Shown in pieces: positions 1 to 8,207 of a DNA stretch of 64,000 nucleotides. The DNA comes from Fontibacterium oligotrophicum. Its GTDB lineage: Bacteria > Pseudomonadota > Alphaproteobacteria > Pelagibacterales > Pelagibacteraceae. The stretch is taken from positions 124,001 to 188,000 of the forward strand of contig CBDDZZ010000002.1 in assembly GCA_965235975.1 (NCBI GenBank), given 5' to 3'. The position numbers and the translations under genes were made by a program. The stretch's first letter is position 1. Each line of letters opens with the position of its first letter. The notes under the pieces were generated by a model. The model was given only the letters and a program-made list of their open reading frames with translations. It was not told where the DNA came from and ran no database searches.

Positions 1-1713
1 AACTCTTTGTTTATTCCAATCATTACAACTTAGTTTTCCAGCTATATGAAATTTATGATTTTTAAAATTTTTAATATAATCAATTACTTTTTCTTTATTA
101 TTTTTAAAGCAAATTCCATGCAAATATAAACCACTGCTATTTTTAAATAAAACTTTTAATAAAAATTCATTTTCAAAATTTATTTTAATTAAAGATAAAT
201 CTTCAACAATAAATTTTGGTTCAGAATTTCCTGATCCAAAAGGTCCTAGTTTACTTACCTCTTCATAGGTTTTTTCATTAACAGCATTGGCTGATAAGAT
301 ACCATCGATTTCTATAAAGTTATTTTGAGTAAAATTTGGCTTTGATGACTTAAATTTAGATATTAAAAAATTTTTCAGTTCACTTATCTTATTTTCTTCA
401 ATACTAAAACCAGCAGCCATCTTATGACCCCCTCCTTTTATAACAATACCATTTTGTTTTGCTGCTAAAACAGCAAGGCCAATATCAAATCCAAAAACAG
501 ATCGACAGGAGCCTTTTGCAATGTTTTTACTGGATGAGATAACAATAGTAGGTTTTGAAAATCTTTCTTTAATTCTGCTTGCAATAATACCAATCAACCC
601 TTCATGCCAAAACTTGTTGGCTACTAATATGATTTCATTACCTTTTTCTTTTTCTGCTAATAAATAAGCTTCATTTAAAATATCTTCTTCAATTAATTTT
701 CTTTTTTTATTTAAAGTATCTAAAGTTGTTGCTATTTCGTAACTTTTCTTAGGATCTTCTGATGTAAGTAAATTTGCACCAAGATCTGATTGGCCTATTC
801 TGCCGCCTGCATTAATCCTAGGTCCTAATAAAAAACCTATATGATAAGTACTTGGGCTTTCTTTGATATCAGCTACATCTATTAAAGTTTTAATACCTAT
901 ATTTTTTCTCTTCTTTAATATTTGTATTCCTTGAAAAACAAATGCTCTATTTAAATCTACTAGTGGAACAACATCACAAATTGTCCCTAAAGCAACTAAA
1001 TCTAAATAATCATATAAATCTGGCTCATTAATATTTTTATCTTTATAAAATTTACTCTCTCTTAGAGAGCGATTTAAAGCGACAATAAATAAAAAAGAAA
1101 CTCCAGCAGCGCATAAATAACCAAGATTAGATTTATCATCTAATTGATTTGGATTTACTAAGGCTTTACATTTTGGAAGTTTAATTTCTGCTTGATGATG
1201 ATCAATAACTAATACCTCAATATTATTTTGACCTGCATACTCAAGAGCTTCAAAGGATGTAGTTCCACAATCAACGGTTATTAAAAATTCACCCTTTTTA
1301 TCAATAATATTTTTTAATGAATTTACCGATGGACCGTACCCGTCAATTTGTCGATCTGGGATGTAAATAAAATAATTGGTATAAATATTTTTTAAAAAGT
1401 TAACAATAATTGCAGTGGATGATGCGCCATCCACATCATAGTCACCTAAAATACAAATTCTTTTATTCTCTTTAATAACTTTAATAAGGCTATCCACTGC
1501 TAGATCCATGTCTTTTAGGACACTTGGATTTGGCATAAATTCTTTAATCTTCGGATTTAAATAAGAAAGACAGTTTTCAGTGGTAATTTTTCTAATCGAT
1601 AAAAGTTTTGATAAAAAATTATCAATTCCTAATTTTTGTGAAATTTCTAATGCTAAGTTTTCGTTGTAATTGGATAAAATCCATTCTTTACCAGTTACCG
1701 ACTGGTATTTCAT
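1..1713 (-). CDS. recJ: Single-stranded-DNA-specific exonuclease RecJ (3' end cut by window edge)
   Basis: RecJ degrades single-stranded DNA 5' to 3' in recombination and repair. The reading frame starts at an ATG at 1713 and stays open for 571 codons to the window edge, so the extreme C-terminus is missing. DHH-superfamily motifs are visible: DYDVDG (about residues 91-96), DHH (171-173) and the DHHA1 motif GGGHKMAAG (427-435). The start overlaps the glpX stop as ATGA, so recJ is probably translated with hom and glpX. Motifs and length fit the family well; only the downstream end is unknown. Confidence 0.95.
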   Translation of the reverse strand, partial: MKYQSVTGKEWILSNYNENLALEISQKLGIDNFLSKLLSIRKITTENCLSYLNPKIKEFMPNPSVLKDMDLAVDSLIKVIKENKRICILGDYDVDGASSTAIIVNFLKNIYTNYFIYIPDRQIDGYGPSVNSLKNIIDKKGEFLITVDCGTTSFEALEYAGQNNIEVLVIDHHQAEIKLPKCKALVNPNQLDDKSNLGYLCAAGVSFLFIVALNRSLRESKFYKDKNINEPDLYDYLDLVALGTICDVVPLVDLNRAFVFQGIQILKKRKNIGIKTLIDVADIKESPSTYHIGFLLGPRINAGGRIGQSDLGANLLTSEDPKKSYEIATTLDTLNKKRKLIEEDILNEAYLLAEKEKGNEIILVANKFWHEGLIGIIASRIKERFSKPTIVISSSKNIAKGSCRSVFGFDIGLAVLAAKQNGIVIKGGGHKMAAGFSIEENKISELKNFLISKFKSSKPNFTQNNFIEIDGILSANAVNEKTYEEVSKLGPFGSGNSEPKFIVEDLSLIKINFENEFLLKVLFKNSSGLYLHGICFKNNKEKVIDYIKNFKNHKFHIAGKLSCNDWNKQRV

Positions 1714-2657
1714 ATTTTAAATTTATTAATAATTTTTTTATTAAGATTAGATGCATGATGTAAAACAAAGGTTTCTGACTGATAAAAACCATTATCTAAA
1801 ATCTTAATACCTTGCAGCAAATCTCCACCTGTAACTCCTGTTGCGCAAAATAAAACATCATCTTTTACGATATCATTAATATAATATTTCTTTTTTAAAT
1901 CTTTAATTCCCATTTTTTTGGCTTTATCAATTTCGTGATCATTACTTAAAACTAATCTTGCCTGAAATTGACCTCCTAAACATTTAATCGCCGCCGCAGC
2001 AAGAACGCCCTCAGGGGCACCGCCTATGCCTAAATATATATCTACATTAAAATCTTCTATGCCTGCATAAATAGCACCTGCTACATCACCATCTGAAATA
2101 AATTTTATTTTAGTCCCAAGTGTTTTTGCATCTTTAACGATGTGATCATGTCTTTCTCTTTCTAAAAGACATATGGTTAATTTATCTGGGGTTGTTTTTT
2201 TAAAATCAGCTAAATTTTTAAGATTTTTTACTATTCCAAAATCAAGATCAATAACACCTTCTTTAATATTTTTTCCAACAGCAATTTTCTCCATATACGT
2301 ATCTGGAGCATGCAATAAATTATCTTTTTTTGATACCGCAAGTACTGACATTGCGTTTGGTAAATTTTTTGCAGTTAAATTTGTTCCCTCCAATGGATCC
2401 ACAGCTATATCTAATTCCTCTCCAATTCCTGTTCCAACCATTTCATTAATATAGAGCATGGGTGCTTCATCCATCTCCCCTTCTCCTATGACAATTTTTC
2501 CTTTCATGGGAATATTGTTGAGAAATAATCTCATCTTATCAACTGCTGCTTGATCAGCTGCAATTTTATCGCCTTTACCTTTTAATAATGATGATGCGTA
2601 AGCTGCTTCACTAGTGGTTTTTACAAATAAATCTACAAAACCATTGTTGACGATCAT
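1710..2657 (-). CDS. glpX: Class II fructose-1,6-bisphosphatase
   Basis: Hydrolyses fructose-1,6-bisphosphate to fructose-6-phosphate, the irreversible gluconeogenic step, in the cytoplasm. The 315-residue length is normal for the GlpX family. Metal- and substrate-binding motifs are visible: GEGEMDE at residues 58-64 and DPLEGTN at 87-93, followed by a glycine-rich GGAPEG segment. The gene overlaps hom upstream by 4 bp and recJ downstream by 4 bp, showing translational coupling. GlpX sits next to hom in many alphaproteobacteria. No class I FBPase is seen here, so this may be the main gluconeogenic phosphatase (inference). Confidence 0.95.
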   Translation of the reverse strand: MIVNNGFVDLFVKTTSEAAYASSLLKGKGDKIAADQAAVDKMRLFLNNIPMKGKIVIGEGEMDEAPMLYINEMVGTGIGEELDIAVDPLEGTNLTAKNLPNAMSVLAVSKKDNLLHAPDTYMEKIAVGKNIKEGVIDLDFGIVKNLKNLADFKKTTPDKLTICLLERERHDHIVKDAKTLGTKIKFISDGDVAGAIYAGIEDFNVDIYLGIGGAPEGVLAAAAIKCLGGQFQARLVLSNDHEIDKAKKMGIKDLKKKYYINDIVKDDVLFCATGVTGGDLLQGIKILDNGFYQSETFVLHHASNLNKKIINKFKI

Positions 2658-3961
2658 AACTTCTTTTCATTTCTAATTCTGATCATTGTAATTTTTTTTG
2701 CAACAAATTTTTCTTTTGAAATTTTATTTAAAGTTAATCTCATATCCTTCTCTTTAGCATTATGTGTAATAATAACTAAATTAGCATACTTAGGATTGCC
2801 TAAAGGTTGTTGTAAAACACTTTGAATTGAAATCTTATGTTTAGACAAAATAGAAGTAATTTTTGATAAAACACCAGGCTTATCTTTAACAACAAGTCTT
2901 AAATAAAATTTACAAATATGATTATCAAAGTCGAACATTTTAAATTCTTTTGCATCGGAGTGATTAAAACCAAAAGGTAAAGTTACATTGCCTTTTAGAA
3001 CGGAATTTAAATCTGAAATAATCGATGAAGTTGTTGGACCTTTTCCAGCTCCAAGTCCTTGATAAACGATTTTGCCTATTGGATTTCCTTCAACCATGAT
3101 TGCATTATTTGCACCATTAATTTTAGCAAGATCAGAATCTCTTGAAATTAAACAAGGATGAACTCTTTGTTTAATTTTATTATCTATAATTTCTGAAATT
3201 CCAAGTAGCTTAATCTTGTATTTAAACTGATGAGCATACTCAACATCTTCAAGATCAATTTGTTCTATTCCTTCAGTTAAAAAGGGCTTATTAATTATTT
3301 TATTTTTAAAACATAGTGCACTTAATATCGCTATTTTTGATTTAGCATCGTCGCCATTTAGATCGAGTTTTGGGTTAGTTTCTGCATACCCAAGTTTTTG
3401 TGCATTTAATAAAATTTCTTTGAAATTTTTTTTAGTTCTTTCAATTTCTGTTAAAATAAAATTTGTCGTTCCATTTAATATTCCATAAATATGAAATAAT
3501 TTATTTCCAACTAAACTTTCTTTTATTGATTTAATAATTGGTATTCCGCCCCCAACAGATGCTTCAAACAATAAATTAACAGCATTTTTTTCAGCAATTT
3601 TTGCAAGTTCATTACCATGCTTAAATATTAAAGCTTTGTTTGCTGTAATTACGTGCTTACTATTTTTTAAAGCAGCAAATGCTAACTTTTTTGCAACTCC
3701 ATCTGAACCGCCTATTAACTCAATAATTATATCAACATCATCTTTTTTAACTAAGGACAAAGGATTCTTAACCCACATTTTCTTTGGAATACTAAATCCT
3801 CTTTTTTTATTAATCGTTTTGGCTGAAATATATTTTATTTGGTAAGTGGAGTTTGTATTAATTTCTATAATTCGCTTGTTTTTTACTAAATGTCGGTAAA
3901 CTTCAGAGCCAACATTTCCAAGACCTACAATTGCAATATTATAATTATCTTTAAAATTCAT
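2654..3961 (-). CDS. hom: Homoserine dehydrogenase
   Basis: Reduces aspartate semialdehyde to homoserine, the branch point leading to threonine and methionine. The 435-residue protein starts with a Rossmann dinucleotide site (GLGNVG, residues 13-18). The central catalytic domain includes the NGTTNFIL segment, and a C-terminal ACT domain (about 350-425) starts near VVKDKPGVLS. The ACT domain is typical of threonine-feedback-regulated monofunctional enzymes. Its start touches the argC stop (1 bp overlap) and its stop overlaps the glpX start, placing it inside an argC-hom-glpX-recJ run. Confidence 0.95.
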   Translation of the reverse strand: MNFKDNYNIAIVGLGNVGSEVYRHLVKNKRIIEINTNSTYQIKYISAKTINKKRGFSIPKKMWVKNPLSLVKKDDVDIIIELIGGSDGVAKKLAFAALKNSKHVITANKALIFKHGNELAKIAEKNAVNLLFEASVGGGIPIIKSIKESLVGNKLFHIYGILNGTTNFILTEIERTKKNFKEILLNAQKLGYAETNPKLDLNGDDAKSKIAILSALCFKNKIINKPFLTEGIEQIDLEDVEYAHQFKYKIKLLGISEIIDNKIKQRVHPCLISRDSDLAKINGANNAIMVEGNPIGKIVYQGLGAGKGPTTSSIISDLNSVLKGNVTLPFGFNHSDAKEFKMFDFDNHICKFYLRLVVKDKPGVLSKITSILSKHKISIQSVLQQPLGNPKYANLVIITHNAKEKDMRLTLNKISKEKFVAKKITMIRIRNEKKL

Positions 3962-4992
3962 TATTCTAATCCTAAACTTTCTTTCAAACCTAATCTTATA
4001 TTCATATTTTGAACTGCCTGCCCCGCAGCTCCTTTAACTAAATTATCAATTGAGCTTACAATAATTAATTGATTTTTATATCTTCCTGGATAAATATTTA
4101 TATTACAATCGTTAGTATTATTAACATTATTTGTATTTATAAACTTTCCATACGGTAAAATTTTTACAAAATTACTATTTTTATAAAACTTACTCAAATA
4201 TTGGTGAACTTTTTTCACGTTAATCTTTTTATTAAGATCAGCGTATATGGTAGTTAGTATTCCTCTAAAAGTTGGAATTAAATGAGGTGTAAATTCGATT
4301 TTTAAATTACCAGTTACTTTTCCAAACAATTTTAAACCCTGATCAATTTCAGGCATATGTCTATGATTACCTACTCCATAAACAGCAATATTTTTATTAA
4401 TTTCAGGATAAAGTTTTTTATCTGCAGTTTTTTTTCCAGCTCCAGAATAACCTGACTTAGAGTCTATAATTATTTTTGAAGTTTTAATTATTTTATTTAA
4501 TAATAAAGGAATAAGCGCTAACTGAGCTGATGTAGGATAACACCCTGGACAAGAGATTATGTTACTTTTTTCAATGTCTTTTTTTGCAAATTCAGAAAGT
4601 CCATAAACAGAATGTTTTTGATTGAAAGGCGCATAATGTTTTAGCCCGTACCATTTTTCATATACCTTAGTATCTGAAAATCTAAAATCTGCAGATAAAT
4701 CAATTAAAATATGATGTGGAGAAATTTTATTTGATAATAATTGAGCTTCTCCGTGTGGCAATGCTGAAAAAATTATATCAACATCACTCAGATCAGCTTT
4801 ATTAATATCAGATATTAAAGGTAACTTTTTTTTAATTTTGTTTTTTAAAAAAGAATTAATAGATTTACCAATGGAGCCTCTTGAGCATAAATATTTAAGA
4901 CTAATAAATTTATGATTACTTAAAAGTTTAATAAGCTCTAAGCCTACAAAACCTGAAGCACCATTAATTAAAACGTTATATTTGTCAGACAT
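3961..4992 (-). CDS. argC: N-acetyl-gamma-glutamyl-phosphate reductase
   Basis: Third step of arginine synthesis: NADPH-dependent reduction of N-acetylglutamyl-5-phosphate to the semialdehyde. The 343-residue protein has an N-terminal nucleotide-binding loop GASGFVG (11-17) and the catalytic cysteine in CPGCYPT (Cys151), with a downstream GVGNHRHMPEI region expected for the long ArgC class. It lies 57 bp downstream of rpsI, the usual alphaproteobacterial rplM-rpsI-argC order. A hairpin in that gap (5021-5046) could partly separate it from the ribosomal genes. Confidence 0.95.
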   Translation of the reverse strand: MSDKYNVLINGASGFVGLELIKLLSNHKFISLKYLCSRGSIGKSINSFLKNKIKKKLPLISDINKADLSDVDIIFSALPHGEAQLLSNKISPHHILIDLSADFRFSDTKVYEKWYGLKHYAPFNQKHSVYGLSEFAKKDIEKSNIISCPGCYPTSAQLALIPLLLNKIIKTSKIIIDSKSGYSGAGKKTADKKLYPEINKNIAVYGVGNHRHMPEIDQGLKLFGKVTGNLKIEFTPHLIPTFRGILTTIYADLNKKINVKKVHQYLSKFYKNSNFVKILPYGKFINTNNVNNTNDCNINIYPGRYKNQLIIVSSIDNLVKGAAGQAVQNMNIRLGLKESLGLE

Positions 4993-5020
4993 GCACTGTA
5001 TTTATAAGAAGTTGTAAATG

Positions 5021-5046
5021 ACTTAAAGACTAAAATTAGTCTAAGT
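5021..5046 (-). terminator. Hairpin after rpsI, terminator-like but without a U tract
   Basis: Directly downstream of the rpsI stop there is a near-perfect inverted repeat. The core AGACTAA-AA-TTAGTCT spans 5027-5042, and outer ACTT/AAGT arms can pair across a 2-nt bulge. Read on the minus strand it would form an 11-bp AT-rich stem, but no uridine run follows, so classical intrinsic termination is doubtful. It could stabilise the rplM-rpsI mRNA 3' end or be a protein-binding palindrome. Confidence 0.35.
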
Positions 5047-5049
5047 AGA

Positions 5050-5460
5050 TTATCGTTTAGAAAACTGAAATCTTCTTCTAGCTTTTTTCTGACCGTATTT
5101 TTTTCTTTCAACTTTTCTTGAATCTCTTGTTAATAACTTTTCTTTTTTTAATGTTTTTCTTAATGTTCCATCTAATACAAATAATGCTTTAGATATCCCT
5201 AAAGACACTGCACCAGCTTGACCGGTTAAACCGCCACCTTTAACGGTGCACATAACATCATAACCATTATTTTTATTTATTACATTAAACGGCTTTTCGA
5301 TACTAAGTTGCAGAACTGGACGTTTAAAATATTCATTATATTTCTTTCCATTTACTACAATACTTCCAGAACCAACTTTTAACCAAACTCTAGCTATTGA
5401 ACTTTTTCTTTTTCCAGTTGCGTAAAATCTATTGTCTGAAACAGCTAAACTTTGAACCAT
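5050..5460 (-). CDS. rpsI: 30S ribosomal protein S9
   Basis: Small-subunit head protein whose C-terminal tail reaches the P-site tRNA. The 136-residue product carries the family core, including the ATGKRKSSIARVWL region near the N-terminus and GGGLTGQAGA in the middle. It ends in the conserved basic tail KKYGQKKARRRFQFSKR. Four bases separate it from rplM upstream, the universal S9-L13 pairing. Expression probably follows the rplM promoter. Confidence 0.97.
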   Translation of the reverse strand: MVQSLAVSDNRFYATGKRKSSIARVWLKVGSGSIVVNGKKYNEYFKRPVLQLSIEKPFNVINKNNGYDVMCTVKGGGLTGQAGAVSLGISKALFVLDGTLRKTLKKEKLLTRDSRKVERKKYGQKKARRRFQFSKR

Positions 5461-5464
5461 ATAT

Positions 5465-5920
5465 TTAATTTAAAGAATTTTTTCTATTGATAGATTTAAA
5501 ATCAAAATCTAAAGCTTTTTGTGTTTCATGAGGATGTTTATCATCATTATAAACTTTTAAATTTCCAAGTTGTTTTCTACCAAGCGGACCTCTTGGTAAC
5601 ATTCTCTTAACTGCTAATTTGATAATTCTAGAAGGATCTTTTTCAAGAATTTTATTTGGAGTAGTTTCCTTAATTCCTCCTGGATAACCAGTGTGTTTGT
5701 AATAAATTTTTTTAGAAAACTTTTTTCCAGTAAACTTTATTTTTCTAGCGTTAGTTACAATGACAAAGTCACCATCATCCATGTTTGGAGTGAAGCTAGT
5801 TTTTTTCGTTCCTCTTAAAATCTTAGTAATTTCAGAAGCTAATCTGCCAACAATTAAATTTGTTGCATCAATCTTAAACCAATTTTTTTTAACTTCTTTC
5901 TTTTTTATAAATTCAGTCAT
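5465..5920 (-). CDS. rplM: 50S ribosomal protein L13
   Basis: Early-assembling large-subunit protein. The 151-residue sequence has the family features WFKIDATNLIVGRLAS, the HTGYPGG loop and the conserved MLPRGPLGRK motif. It is the first gene of the rplM-rpsI pair, and a plausible sigma70-type promoter lies just upstream (5933-5961). An initiation site shortly before the ATG would give a very short leader. Confidence 0.97.
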   Translation of the reverse strand: MTEFIKKKEVKKNWFKIDATNLIVGRLASEITKILRGTKKTSFTPNMDDGDFVIVTNARKIKFTGKKFSKKIYYKHTGYPGGIKETTPNKILEKDPSRIIKLAVKRMLPRGPLGRKQLGNLKVYNDDKHPHETQKALDFDFKSINRKNSLN

Positions 5921-5932
5921 AATGGAACGGAA

Positions 5933-5961
5933 TAAATATATTTTGCCTATTATTATGTCAA
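5933..5961 (-). promoter_or_regulatory. Possible promoter of rplM-rpsI
   Basis: On the minus strand a perfect -35 hexamer TTGACA lies at 5956-5961. A -10 candidate TATATT is at 5935-5940 (15-nt spacer), or TATTTA at 5933-5938 (17-nt spacer). It sits about 13 bases before the rplM ATG in the only free space upstream. This is consensus matching alone. Confidence 0.4.
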
Positions 5962-5977
5962 ATGGATTAAGGTAAAT

Positions 5978-7006
5978 TTATAATTTTTGAGAGATTGATA
6001 CTTGGTAAAACAGATAAATTATCGAAAAAACTAAAAAAATCGAACCCAATTGATGAAGGCTGGCTAAATAAATTTTATAGCCGCTTACTAAAACAAGAAT
6101 ACCAAGCAGTATTTGAAAAATTATCGCAAACGATACTATGAATAAATATTTTGAATTAACAATTTTATTTTTAAGAAATAAATAAAAAATAAATATAAAT
6201 ATAAATATTATAAAATAAGCAATAATCCTGTGCAAAAATTGAACATGCGAAGCGCTAGAATAAGATTTTGAATTTAAAAATTCTTTGACAAAAACATCTT
6301 CTGGCACAAAATTTTCATTCATTAAAGGCCAGGTTTGATATAATTTTGCAGCATCGAGTCCTGAAACAAAAGCTCCAATTACAATCTGAAAAAAAATAAT
6401 TATTAAAAAAGATAGAACTAAAAAAGAATAAAAATTTAAATTAATCTTACTAACATTTCTGAATAGAATTGAATAAAATATCAGTGATAATATGATTTGA
6501 GCTCCTAACAAATGTGCTGATAATCTAAAATGGCTTACATCCGTATTTGAAATTAATCCACTTTTGACCATGTACCAACCTAAAAATCCTTGAAAAAAAA
6601 ATAAAAGAGAAATTATTGTATAAAATATAGCTTGTTTAAAATTAAAGAATTTTTTTATAAGAAAATACAAGAATGGCAAAATAAATACTAAGGAAGCTAA
6701 TCTTGCTAATAATCGATGAATATATTCCCACCAAAAAATATATTTAAACTCAGCCATCGACATGCCAAAGTTGATCTCTTTGTATTGCGGAATTTGTTTA
6801 TAAAGAGCAAAATAATTTTCCCATTGTTGGTTATTAAGGGGTGGCAAAATTCCACTAAATAATTCCCAGCTAGTAATAGAAAGACCCGATTCTGTTAAAC
6901 GGGTTAGACCCCCGATAAAAATTAATGAAAAAACTAGAAATAAAGATAAATACAACCAAATTGTAATATAAGTATTTTTTCTATTTAGATTAATTGTATT
7001 TGCCAT
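5978..7006 (-). CDS. ctaA: Haem A synthase (COX15/CtaA)
   Basis: Oxidises the C8 methyl group of haem O to make haem A for aa3-type cytochrome oxidase, in the inner membrane. The 342-residue protein shows about eight hydrophobic segments. It has the paired-helix histidines typical of COX15: WEYIHRLLARL, SHFRLSAHLLGAQ, QFLHRIIAYF and LASLHQLGS. The early LTRLTESGLSITSWELF stretch is diagnostic. It is transcribed towards rplM and diverges from the chorismate mutase gene across 43 bp. It implies an aerobic respiratory chain. Confidence 0.95.
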   Translation of the reverse strand: MANTINLNRKNTYITIWLYLSLFLVFSLIFIGGLTRLTESGLSITSWELFSGILPPLNNQQWENYFALYKQIPQYKEINFGMSMAEFKYIFWWEYIHRLLARLASLVFILPFLYFLIKKFFNFKQAIFYTIISLLFFFQGFLGWYMVKSGLISNTDVSHFRLSAHLLGAQIILSLIFYSILFRNVSKINLNFYSFLVLSFLIIIFFQIVIGAFVSGLDAAKLYQTWPLMNENFVPEDVFVKEFLNSKSYSSASHVQFLHRIIAYFIIFIFIFIFYLFLKNKIVNSKYLFIVSFAIIFQILLGILVLVSGYKIYLASLHQLGSIFLVFSIIYLFYQVSISQKL

Positions 7007-7049
7007 TATAAATTCATAATTAATTTATCTATATTTTAAAAACGATTTA

Positions 7050-7322
7050 ATGTCGCAAAGAAACATTCAAAAAATACGTTCCAGTATTGATATAATAGAT
7101 AAAAAAATAATTAGACTTCTTGGTCTGAGAAAAAAACAAGTTTTAAAAATTGCTAAATATAAAAATAAAAAAACTATTGTTGATAAAAAAAGAATTAATC
7201 AAATAATGAAAACAATTAAAACTGAGTCAAAAAGAAATAAAATTGATTATGTTTTAGTTAAGAATTTTTGGAATAAATTAATTCAATATTCAATAAAATT
7301 AGAAAAAAAAATAGTTAAATAA
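7050..7322 (+). CDS. Chorismate mutase, AroQ type
   Basis: A 90-residue, all-helical, lysine-rich protein matching the stand-alone AroQ chorismate mutase fold, which converts chorismate to prephenate for phenylalanine and tyrosine. The N-terminal helix RSSIDIIDKKIIRLLGLRKK contains the arginines expected at the active site (about Arg10 and Arg27). Lys38, Arg48 and Gln79 are plausible further ligands. It diverges from ctaA and its stop lies 3 bp from the rpmG stop. Sequence divergence keeps confidence below certainty. Confidence 0.8.
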   Translation: MSQRNIQKIRSSIDIIDKKIIRLLGLRKKQVLKIAKYKNKKTIVDKKRINQIMKTIKTESKRNKIDYVLVKNFWNKLIQYSIKLEKKIVK

Positions 7323-7325
7323 CGA

Positions 7326-7517
7326 TTATTTACTATGAGGGGGAAGTTTCTTTTCCACAAACCATTCATGTTTGCGTGTTGATGGATTGTATTTTCTTAC
7401 TCTCAATTTAATCTTAACTTTTTCACCCGCAGTCGGTTTTTTGACATAATAATTAAAAGCACTGTCTGGTTTTAATTCAGGAACTAATCTTACTTTAACC
7501 GATGTTTTTTTTGCCAT
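7326..7517 (-). CDS. rpmG: 50S ribosomal protein L33
   Basis: Small large-subunit protein near the E site. The 63-residue product starts MAKKTSVKVRLV and ends with the L33 pattern RVRKYNPSTRKHEWFVEKK. No paired zinc cysteines are present, so it is the zinc-independent form. It is about 8 residues longer than the common 55-residue version, with an insertion around PELKPDSAFNYYVKK. It follows the merR-like gene by 1 bp. Confidence 0.92.
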   Translation of the reverse strand: MAKKTSVKVRLVPELKPDSAFNYYVKKPTAGEKVKIKLRVRKYNPSTRKHEWFVEKKLPPHSK

Positions 7518-7518
7518 T

Positions 7519-7905
7519 TTAAGAGAGGTTTTTTATTTCAGTTATAATTTTTTTAATTCTAATTAGCTTTTCTTTTTTATCTAATAAATCGTTAGTGCTT
7601 ATATCTTTTCTTGTAAAATCGTCAACTTCAATATCATTGAAATTATTTTCAATTATTTTTTTTGCTCCTTTAATTGTTAGACCCTTATCCTTCAAAAGAT
7701 ACTGAATTTTTTTTAAAAGTTTAACATTTTCGGGCGTATAATATCTTCTTCCTTTTGCTCTTAATTTGGGTTTGAGTTGAGGAAACTCTTTTTCCCAAAA
7801 TCTTAAAATATAAGTCTTTGCTTTTCCCGTTTCTAAATCGATAAGATTTAAGTCTTTAGCTACCTCGCCTATTGTTTTTAAAGCCTCAGCTGTCTTGACC
7901 GACAT
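7519..7905 (-). CDS. MerR-family transcriptional regulator
   Basis: A 128-residue protein with an N-terminal MerR-type winged helix-turn-helix (TIGEVAKDLN followed by ILRFWEKEFPQLKP and the GRRYYTPENVKLL wing) and a short helical tail. This is the regulator found next to ihfA in most alphaproteobacteria; its effector and targets are unknown to me. It starts inside the 3' end of ihfA (20 bp overlap), so the two are co-translated. Confidence 0.85.
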   Translation of the reverse strand: MSVKTAEALKTIGEVAKDLNLIDLETGKAKTYILRFWEKEFPQLKPKLRAKGRRYYTPENVKLLKKIQYLLKDKGLTIKGAKKIIENNFNDIEVDDFTRKDISTNDLLDKKEKLIRIKKIITEIKNLS

Positions 7906-8197
7906 CTAAATTTTTATTGATTTTATTTTTTAAAATTTTAGAAGGTTTAAAAGTGACAACAGTTCTACTGGAAATAACTTTTTGCTCTTTTGTTTTAGGA
8001 TTCCTTCCAATTCTTTCATTTTTGTGACGAATATTAAAAGAACCGAAATTTGCAATTTTAACTTTATTCTTTTTTTCTAATTGTAACGTAACAAACTCAA
8101 AAATATCGTCGATAAACCTCGAAGATTCAACTTTTGAAATTCCTAACTCTTTATAAACTATATCTGACAAATATTGTCTTGTGATTGTTTCTGTCAC
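7886..8197 (-). CDS. ihfA: Integration host factor subunit alpha
   Basis: DNA-bending nucleoid protein of the HU/IHF family, 103 residues. The beta-arm region GRNPKTKEQKVISSRTVVTFKPS and the NFGSFNIRHKNERIGRNP motif identify the IHF type. It lies 10 bp downstream of plsX. In most alphaproteobacteria fabH sits between these genes, and here it does not. Overlap with the following merR-type gene suggests coupled expression. Confidence 0.9.
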   Translation of the reverse strand: MTETITRQYLSDIVYKELGISKVESSRFIDDIFEFVTLQLEKKNKVKIANFGSFNIRHKNERIGRNPKTKEQKVISSRTVVTFKPSKILKNKINKNLDVGQDS

Positions 8198-8207
8198 AAT
8201 TAATTAT

